NCBI GenBank assembly: GCA_947057405.1
Contig: CAMSEJ010000027.1
Coordinates: 1-13,396, forward strand
Source: an uncultured Roseburia sp.
GTDB taxonomy: Bacteria; Bacillota; Clostridia; Lachnospirales; Lachnospiraceae
Direction of reading: 5' to 3'
Length of the DNA stretch: 13,396 bases
Shown: positions 8,858 to 13,396 of the stretch, piece by piece
Position numbering within the stretch: the first letter of the stretch is position 1
How the letters are laid out: each line of letters starts with the position of its first letter
Notes under the pieces: model-generated
Database searches by the model: none
The model's input: only the letters and a program-made list of their open reading frames with translations
Told to the model about the DNA's origin: nothing
Position numbers and translations under genes: made by a program

Positions 8858-10606
8858 TTATTGTTCCTCCACAAACGGCAGGCGAAGCGACACCCTCGTC
8901 CCGCCTTCTTTTCTTCTCTCAATTTCCATCCCATATTCTGTTCCGTACAAAAACCAAATCCTGTCCCTGACATTTTGGATCCCAATATGTCTTCTGCTGC
9001 CTTTCCCGGACGAAATCTCTTCGCCGTTCCAGAACCGCTTTAAGCATTCTTCCCCGATTCCGGCTCCGTCGTCTTCCACCGAAACGCTGAGCGTCTCGTT
9101 CTTTTTGCAGACATCCACCCGCACCGTGCCCGCCCGTTCTAAAGGCAATATCCCATGCAGTATGGCATTTTCCACCAAAGGCTGGATCACAATCTTTGGC
9201 ATCCGGCACGCCAGAACCGCCTCGTCGCAGCAAATCTTTGCCGTAACCATATCCGGATAGCGGTACTTTTGGATTTCCAGATAGCTTTGGGTCAGCGCCA
9301 GTTCCTGCTTTACTGTCGTTTCCACACGCTCCCCGCCGATTTCAAGCGTATTGTGCAGCGTATGGATCAGTGCGCGCACAATAGCCGCCACGTCCCGATG
9401 CTTTTCGGCCGCGGCCAGGTAGACCACCGTATTTAACACATTGTACAGATAATGCGGGTGGATCTGCGACATGGTTATCTCGTATTGCATTTTGTGCTTC
9501 TGCCTTTCATACCGGATCCGCTCCTCTTCCCCTTTTTTTAACTGCGCAAGCATATGCCCGAAGGAATTGTAAAGCGTTTCGATCTCATCCCCCGTATGCA
9601 CGGTTTCGATCTGCTCCATGCTGCCGTATTTTACCGTTTCCATCTGTGCCGACAGTTTTGTCACCGGCCAGATCATCCGTTCCACCCTGCGGGAAATAAA
9701 AACCAGGATCAGGCCCACGGAAAACAAAAAAGAGCAGAGGAAAAACACAAGCACAAAGCTGCTGCGTTCCCACAGATACCGATCGGTTACGAGCGTGCCA
9801 AGCCGAAAGCCTGTCCCTTCAATGGTATCGCAGACCAGATAACCGTTCTTTGTCCGCCGGATTTCTTCCCTCTGCCCCGCCAGTTCTTCTATGCACAACG
9901 AGAGTTTACCGTCCGGATCCTGCCCGTATAAAATATTCCCGCCCGCGCCCAGCAGGCAGACATAGTTTTCCGCGCCCGCATAGGTACGGATCGGCTCCAG
10001 AAAATACCCCGGAGCAAATTCAATATACAGCGTCCCCTTTCTCTGCCCGAACCGGTATTTGTCAAACATCTGCATCTGAAAACAAATCAGCTGCCCGCCG
10101 CCTTCGCCGTATGGTTCGGAAAAAGAGCCGCCCTCCTGCCCGGCAGAACCGGCAATTTCCCGCCGCGCCAGTTTTTCATTGATATAAGCCGTATCCGCGG
10201 TATTGTGGCTGCTGCCGTAGCAGGCGCCGTCCTCTGTCCGGATAATCATGTCTTTGATATAACCGCGCAGGCTGCCGTAAAAGATCAGACGCGCGGATAC
10301 CTTATTGTTCCGCCTCTGTTTCCGATAAGCGCTGCCCGCAACGTCCTCTTCCAAAAGCTCCTGCAGCTCCGCGTCGATTAAAATGCTTCTGGCAAACTGC
10401 CGGATATCCTCCGCCAGAAACGTAAGCTGCCCCGAAACCTGTATCAGCCTGCTGCGCTCGTCGGAAATTTTCTGTTCCCGGACAATCCGTTCAAAATACC
10501 AGTAACCCGCAAGCGAGGATATGGTCATAGAAACCGCCAGAATCAGCGCAATACTCCCCAAAATCCGCCATTTTAACTGTTTTTTCTTTCCTCTTCTTCT
10601 TTCCAT
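8858..10606 (-). CDS. Sensor histidine kinase, LytS/YesM class
   Basis: The 582-residue membrane kinase has TM1 at about 15-38, an extracytoplasmic sensing domain (about 39-281, probably Cache-like but not clearly recognisable by eye), TM2 at about 283-304, and a HAMP linker (about 305-357). The His_kinase domain carries SQIHPHYLYNVLNTV, in which His385 matches the phosphorylated histidine of the PHFLYN motif. The ATPase domain has PLVENAILHG (Asn480), DDGAGIG (512-518) and HIGIQNVRDRI (540-550). The start is ATG at 10606 behind AGGAG. The gene begins 34 bases inside the 3' end of the response regulator, so translation is probably coupled. In this class the kinase commonly senses an oligosaccharide directly or through a binding protein; the lipoprotein immediately downstream is an obvious candidate partner, but that is inference. 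Confidence 0.94.
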   Translation of the reverse strand: MERRRGKKKQLKWRILGSIALILAVSMTISSLAGYWYFERIVREQKISDERSRLIQVSGQLTFLAEDIRQFARSILIDAELQELLEEDVAGSAYRKQRRNNKVSARLIFYGSLRGYIKDMIIRTEDGACYGSSHNTADTAYINEKLARREIAGSAGQEGGSFSEPYGEGGGQLICFQMQMFDKYRFGQRKGTLYIEFAPGYFLEPIRTYAGAENYVCLLGAGGNILYGQDPDGKLSLCIEELAGQREEIRRTKNGYLVCDTIEGTGFRLGTLVTDRYLWERSSFVLVFFLCSFLFSVGLILVFISRRVERMIWPVTKLSAQMETVKYGSMEQIETVHTGDEIETLYNSFGHMLAQLKKGEEERIRYERQKHKMQYEITMSQIHPHYLYNVLNTVVYLAAAEKHRDVAAIVRALIHTLHNTLEIGGERVETTVKQELALTQSYLEIQKYRYPDMVTAKICCDEAVLACRMPKIVIQPLVENAILHGILPLERAGTVRVDVCKKNETLSVSVEDDGAGIGEECLKRFWNGEEISSGKGSRRHIGIQNVRDRIWFLYGTEYGMEIERRKEGGTRVSLRLPFVEEQ

Positions 10607-12105
10607 TTCCTGTACTCCTGCGGCTTCATCCCGACTGTCCTTGCAAATACCTTGGCAAAATACTGGCTGGTGATGTAACCCACCCGTTTTGCCGTTTTGG
10701 AAACGGTGCAGTGTTCCTCCGCAAGCAAACGTTTCGCCTCTTCTATCCGCACATTGGTCAGATATTTCAGAAACGTAACGCCAACCTCTTTTTTGAATAT
10801 CTGCCCCAGATAAACGCCGTTCATCCCGAACACCTCGCCAAGCATATCCAGGCTGAGTTCCTGTTCGTAATTTTTATGTATGTAACGGATCAGATCCTGC
10901 ACAAGCCTCGACATCCCCTGCGTCTCCTGTTTGATCAGCTTTTCGTGAATCTTTGCAAAGCTTTGCATATAATACTCCATCACCGCCTGTACGGTATAGA
11001 GTTTTTCCGCTTCCATGCGCTCCGTAATATGCTCCGCGGCGCAGATTTCAGACAGGATACTGTTTAAAAGCGGCATCAGTGATTTTATAATGTCAAGCCG
11101 CTCTTCTTCCCCCGGTTTTAAAAACAATTCCTTTACGAACTGCGCGGGGTCGCCGTCTTTTTCATAAACGGCGTCTTTCAGCGCGCGGATTTGCCCGCCC
11201 CAGAGAACCTTGCGCTCTGACGGCGGAACGAAACGGAGCGGAACCGCCCGGTTTGCTTCATAAAAAAAATCATGCCGGATCTGGCGCGACATCCTGCGGA
11301 ATGTTTCGCTGATGGCGCGCTGCGTAATCTCGGCGCTGTAGAGAATATCAAACGCACAGTCCGCGTGTTTTTTTAAGCTGTCGCAAAGCTGCGCGCACTT
11401 GCGTTCGATGAGTTCGGTTTCCGTATGGATACTGGCCGTATGCTCAATCCGGTAGAGCGCCATCCAGTTGTTGTCGGTGATCTGCGCATCCGCGGCATAA
11501 AAGAGCATTCCGTCCAAATCCTGCGTAAGCGCATGATAAAGCTTATCCCGCTCTTTTGCATGCCATTTTTCCTCCATAAATTCTCCGTGCACCACGGGGC
11601 GCCTTTTATGGAGCAGCAGCAAAAACAGGCGGTTTCCCAGTTTTTCTTCTTCCACGCTGCCGTCGCCGGGCTGATAGATTAATTGTTTGATGAAATATTC
11701 CTGGCAGATACGATCGCGTTTGCGCTGTTGTTCCAGATGATCCGCGGCGCGCTTCAGTTCTGCCAGCAGAAGTTCTTCACAGAGCTCGTGTTTTAAGAGA
11801 TAGTTGGATACGCCGTAGCGGATGGCTTTTTGCGCGTAGTCGAAATCGCCGTATGCGGAGAGCAGGATAACGATGATGTCTTTGTTTTTTTCTTTCAGGC
11901 ATCTGGTGAGTTCGAGGCCGTCTATGGCCGGCATACGGATATCGGATATGACGATATCGGGCTTTTCTTTTTCATATAAATCAAGCGCTTTTCTGGAACT
12001 TTGGGCACAGCCTGCAATGCGGTAGCCGTGACGTTCCCAGTTTACCATGTTTTTTAAATAGTCAAGAGCCAGCACTTCGTCGTCTACAAGCAGGATACTT
12101 AGCAT
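10573..12105 (-). CDS. AraC-type response regulator, YesN-like
   Basis: The 510-residue product joins an N-terminal receiver domain (about 1-120) to a C-terminal AraC/XylS double helix-turn-helix (about 405-500). Receiver residues are visible: Asp8-Asp9, phospho-acceptor Asp55 in ISDIRMP, Ser83 and Lys105. Lys105 is followed by HEL instead of the usual proline, a variant I believe also occurs in other YesN proteins. The DNA-binding end has YEQELSLDMLGEVFGMNGVYLGQIFKKEVG and the terminal signature GYITSQYFAKVFARTVGMKPQEYRKW. A middle region of nearly 300 residues has no motif I recognise. The start is ATG at 12105 behind GAGGAG. It is the first gene of the operon with the kinase and lipoprotein, and probably activates carbohydrate genes, perhaps including its own operon. 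Confidence 0.95.
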   Translation of the reverse strand: MLSILLVDDEVLALDYLKNMVNWERHGYRIAGCAQSSRKALDLYEKEKPDIVISDIRMPAIDGLELTRCLKEKNKDIIVILLSAYGDFDYAQKAIRYGVSNYLLKHELCEELLLAELKRAADHLEQQRKRDRICQEYFIKQLIYQPGDGSVEEEKLGNRLFLLLLHKRRPVVHGEFMEEKWHAKERDKLYHALTQDLDGMLFYAADAQITDNNWMALYRIEHTASIHTETELIERKCAQLCDSLKKHADCAFDILYSAEITQRAISETFRRMSRQIRHDFFYEANRAVPLRFVPPSERKVLWGGQIRALKDAVYEKDGDPAQFVKELFLKPGEEERLDIIKSLMPLLNSILSEICAAEHITERMEAEKLYTVQAVMEYYMQSFAKIHEKLIKQETQGMSRLVQDLIRYIHKNYEQELSLDMLGEVFGMNGVYLGQIFKKEVGVTFLKYLTNVRIEEAKRLLAEEHCTVSKTAKRVGYITSQYFAKVFARTVGMKPQEYRKWKEEEERKNS

Positions 12106-12156
12106 TCTAACATCTCCTCATTCGGCAGTTTTTCGGTGGTTTTTGTGTATGTGCTT

Positions 12157-12185
12157 ATTTTAACGCCTGGGTTCTGAAAAGTCTA
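12157..12185 (-). promoter_or_regulatory. Predicted sigma-A promoter of the response regulator operon
   Basis: On the minus strand, TAGACT (12185-12180, four of six matches to the -35 consensus) is separated by exactly 17 bases from TAAAAT (12162-12157, five of six matches to the -10). Transcription would start near 12150, giving a leader of about 45 bases that contains the GAGGAG ribosome binding site. This is the best promoter-like pair before the operon. Confidence 0.55.
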
Positions 12186-12352
12186 TGTTTTTTGGTGAGA
12201 AATGAGATATGAAGGAGGGGGCAATTCTTTTTATGCGAATGGGGTTGGCAAATGATCCGTCAGTCAGAGGGCAGGGGATGCGGCGTTCGCTGTGTGACAG
12301 GATGAAGCGGCTCTAAAGTATCCCCTGTTTGTTTTTTGGCACGGACGCAACC

Positions 12353-12384
12353 GCCGGAAACGCGCCGTCCAGGCGCATTCCGGC
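12353..12384 (+). repeat. Internal hairpin A of the palindromic element
   Basis: GCCGGAA (12353-12359) pairs with TTCCGGC (12378-12384), and GCGCC (12362-12366) with GGCGC (12372-12376), around an asymmetric internal loop (AC opposite A) and a GTCCA apical loop. The loop bases GTCC (12367-12370) are complementary to GGAC at 12343-12346 in the junction, so a pseudoknot is possible. Confidence 0.75.
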
Positions 12385-12385
12385 T

Positions 12386-12409
12386 TGCCCTGCCATCCGT
12401 GGCAGGGCA
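12386..12409 (+). repeat. Internal hairpin B of the palindromic element
   Basis: A perfect 10-bp stem (12386-12395 with 12400-12409) is closed by a TCCG tetraloop. The loop is complementary to CGGA at 12342-12345, the same junction segment that could pair with the loop of hairpin A. It is not followed by a T-run, so it does not resemble a terminator. Confidence 0.8.
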
Positions 12410-12621
12410 TTGCTGGGAAGCGAACGGGATACTTAAGAGCCGCTAAATCCTGTCACAAGGCGAATGCCGCATCCCCTGCCCTCTGCCTGACTGCTGTATT
12501 GGCTGGCTTTGGGATCTTGCTGAGGAATATATGGGATTTAAGGGGATTGCGGTTTGCTGTACTGTTCGCTTTGATGAATCAGAAATATTAGAAACTTGTT
12601 TCTTTTTGGATGAATGGGATA

Positions 12622-12627
12622 TATAAT
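12622..12627 (+). promoter_or_regulatory. Probable -10 box of the GNAT gene
   Basis: TATAAT lies 38 bases before the ATG. The upstream T-rich stretch offers TTTCTT at 17 bases or TTGTTT at 20 bases as a weak -35. Transcription would start near 12634 and give a leader of about 30 bases containing the GAGG ribosome binding site. Confidence 0.5.
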
Positions 12628-12665
12628 AAAGGCAATGACAAACAGATTTTGCGAGGTTAATTTGT

Positions 12666-13172
12666 ATGGATTTTAGATTGGCAGTTATGCAGGATTTATC
12701 GAAGATTAAAGCTGTATACAGGGACATGATTAAAAAAATGAATCGTGAGCGGATACAAATATGGGATGATGTTTATCCCTGTGAGTTTTTTCTGGAGGAT
12801 ATCAGAAATAATCGCCTTTATGTTTTGCTGAAACATGATGTTATTGTTTCTGCATTTGTTTTGTGTGATACACATTCCGGCGAAGGAGCTATAAAATGGC
12901 AGGATAGCCGGAGCAGTGTTTTGTATTTGGATCGTTTCGGTGTTCATGCAGGCTATGCCAGAACGGGAATCGGCAGTTTCATGCTTGAAAGAGCAAAAGA
13001 GACTGCAAAAAATCTGGGAGCCCAATATTTACGTCTTTTTGTTGTGGATATCAACGAACCGGCTATTCAGCTTTATCTTAAAAATGGTTTTATCAGGAAG
13101 ACGGGCGTTTATGATGAAGTGATAGATGACGGAGTTGTTTTACATGAATATGGATTTGAGGCCGCGCTTTAG
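12666..13172 (+). CDS. GNAT family N-acetyltransferase
   Basis: The 168-residue protein fits the GCN5-related N-acetyltransferase fold, which moves an acetyl group from acetyl-CoA to an amine. The N-terminus (FRLAVMQDLSKIKAVYRDMI) is the usual opening. The central strand DRFGVHAGYARTGIGSFMLERA contains the acetyl-CoA pyrophosphate loop ARTGIG (about 99-104). The end ...NEPAIQLYLKNGFIRKTGVYDEV is the characteristic motif B with its YLKNGF. The start is ATG at 12666 behind GAGG at nine bases. The substrate cannot be told; small stand-alone GNATs may act on antibiotics, polyamines, proteins or other amines. By eye the gene is clearly richer in A and T than the minus-strand genes, and it is the only plus-strand gene here, bracketed by repeats, which suggests later acquisition. 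Its TAG stop lies within the TTAG flank of the following inverted repeat. Confidence 0.92.
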   Translation: MDFRLAVMQDLSKIKAVYRDMIKKMNRERIQIWDDVYPCEFFLEDIRNNRLYVLLKHDVIVSAFVLCDTHSGEGAIKWQDSRSSVLYLDRFGVHAGYARTGIGSFMLERAKETAKNLGAQYLRLFVVDINEPAIQLYLKNGFIRKTGVYDEVIDDGVVLHEYGFEAAL

Positions 13173-13328
13173 AGCGTGTTTGAAAAATGCTTTCTGACAG
13201 ATTTGCAACCTACTTAGTGGGAGTTCGTACGAATAAGGGAGGCGTAGCGGGCTACGTTGACCGAATTCGGTGCAAATATCGCGCTAAGTGGGGTGTGCAG
13301 ATGGCAGGAATGATTTTTCAAACACGCT
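13173..13328. mobile_element. 156-bp MITE-like inverted-repeat element
   Basis: The element begins AGCGTGTTTGAAAAAT and ends with its exact inverted complement. The two halves remain recognisably complementary throughout: ACTTAGTG faces CGCTAAGT, and the centre is GCGTAGCGGGCTACG. Directly outside lies TTAG on both sides (13169-13172 and 13329-13332), consistent with a 4-bp target-site duplication. It has no coding capacity. The terminal repeat, duplication and size are those expected of a non-autonomous miniature transposon; the mobilising transposase is not in the window. I believe similar palindromes are common in Lachnospiraceae genomes, but I cannot verify that here. Confidence 0.8.
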
Positions 13329-13358
13329 TTAGTACTACAGCGAACGATAGGGAGTGGA

Positions 13359-13396
13359 TGGCAAAGGGGCCGTCAGTCAGAGGGAAGGGTATGCGT
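13359..13396 (+). repeat. 5' end of a second copy of the large palindromic element
   Basis: The 38 bases match 12246-12283 at 32 positions by hand alignment without gaps: TGGCAAA, four variable bases, CCGTCAGTCAGAGGG, then AAGGGTATGCGT in place of CAGGGGATGCGG. It has the same orientation as the first copy and is cut by the window end. The shared TGGCAAA outside the paired arm shows that the repeat unit starts at least 15 bases before the stem. Confidence 0.7.

Larger units (their letters stand above)
12246..12493 (+). repeat. Large structured palindromic element, probable plus-strand RNA
   Basis: Two arms of about 80 bases, 12261-12340 and 12412-12493, are complementary almost throughout. 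They enclose two further hairpins: GCCGGAA/TTCCGGC plus GCGCC/GGCGC (12353-12384, loop GTCCA) and a perfect 10-bp stem TGCCCTGCCA/TGGCAGGGCA (12386-12409, loop TCCG). Read as plus-strand RNA the long stem has eight G-U wobbles, four purine-purine mismatches, a two-base bulge (12325-12326) and some slippage near its base; no change is of the kind that would be a wobble on the opposite strand. No T-run follows either arm, so it is not an ordinary intrinsic terminator. Its first 38 bases (TGGCAAA, four variable bases, then CCGTCAGTCAGAGGG) recur at the right end of the window, so it is a repeated family. I cannot match it to a named RNA family. Boundaries and the transcribed strand are inferred. 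Confidence 0.8.
12106..12665. other. 560-base intergenic region between divergent transcription units
   Basis: The region separates the response regulator (minus strand) from the GNAT gene (plus strand). Its left part, 12106-12240, carries the operon promoter and nothing else I recognise. Its centre, about 12246-12493, is occupied by the large palindromic element listed separately. Its right part, 12494-12665, contains no gene, only the GNAT promoter-like box and ribosome binding site. Short reading frames across this region on either strand lack ribosome binding sites and run through the palindrome, so I do not regard them as genes. Confidence 0.8.

Noticed and set aside
8818..8985. Longer N-terminus for the solute-binding protein
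   Set aside because: The extension overlaps the end of the kinase gene, has no ribosome binding site, and would place a tract of about 56 residues before an obvious lipoprotein signal peptide.
12261..12493. Palindrome as a bidirectional intrinsic terminator
   Set aside because: Neither strand has a T-run after the outer arm or after the internal hairpins, and the element is many times the size of a terminator.
12261..12493. Palindrome as an integron attC site
   Set aside because: It lacks the GTTRRRY and RYYYAAC end motifs, is much longer than typical attC sites, and no integrase is in the window.
12443..12727. Minus-strand open frame of 94 codons, and a 68-codon plus-strand frame at 12385-12591
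   Set aside because: Both run through the palindromic element, have no ribosome binding site or recognisable motif, and the first overlaps the start of the GNAT gene.
12246..13396. CRISPR array
   Set aside because: The repeats are two copies of a large palindrome and one unrelated inverted repeat, with no regular short repeat-spacer pattern and no cas genes.

Overview
The window reads as a chromosomal segment of a Gram-positive clostridium, most likely Lachnospiraceae. This is inferred from the gene order dgt-dnaG-rpoD-trmK-Nif3, strong AGGAGG-type ribosome binding sites, frequent TTG starts, a YesM/YesN two-component pair with a sugar-type lipoprotein, and moderately GC-rich coding DNA. No species can be named from the sequence alone.

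Positions 1-7360 hold a housekeeping cluster, all on the minus strand and therefore read from high to low coordinates: dGTPase-like HD hydrolase (dgt), DNA primase (dnaG), primary sigma factor (rpoD/sigA), tRNA m1A22 methyltransferase (trmK), a Nif3-family dinuclear-metal protein, and a TGS/ThrRS-like domain fused to a uridine-kinase-type nucleoside kinase. Gaps are 5 to 41 bases and one Shine-Dalgarno overlaps the preceding stop, so this looks like one operon. Just beyond it, and cut by the window edge, is the 5' end of the RNase P RNA gene (rnpB).

Positions 7462-12105 hold a second minus-strand operon: an AraC-type response regulator (YesN-like), a histidine kinase of the LytS/YesM class overlapping it by 34 bases, and an extracellular solute-binding lipoprotein. 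No ABC permease or glycoside hydrolase follows. The next gene is dgt, and no clear terminator separates the two operons.

Positions 12106-13396 are different: intergenic DNA and one AT-rich plus-strand GNAT acetyltransferase, interspersed with palindromic elements. The most striking is a roughly 235-base element (about 12261-12493) with 80-base imperfect arms closing a junction with two further hairpins. Its arms differ by eight changes that are G-U pairs if the plus strand is transcribed and by none that would be G-U pairs on the minus strand, which points to selection on a plus-strand RNA. The first 38 bases of what looks like a second copy, same orientation, appear at the right edge of the window, so the GNAT gene lies between two direct copies. 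Between the GNAT gene and that second copy sits a separate 156-bp MITE-like inverted repeat with a 4-bp TTAG duplication that contains the GNAT stop codon.

The candidate for something undescribed is the structured repeat family around the acetyltransferase. The rest is well-understood core and sugar-sensing biology.
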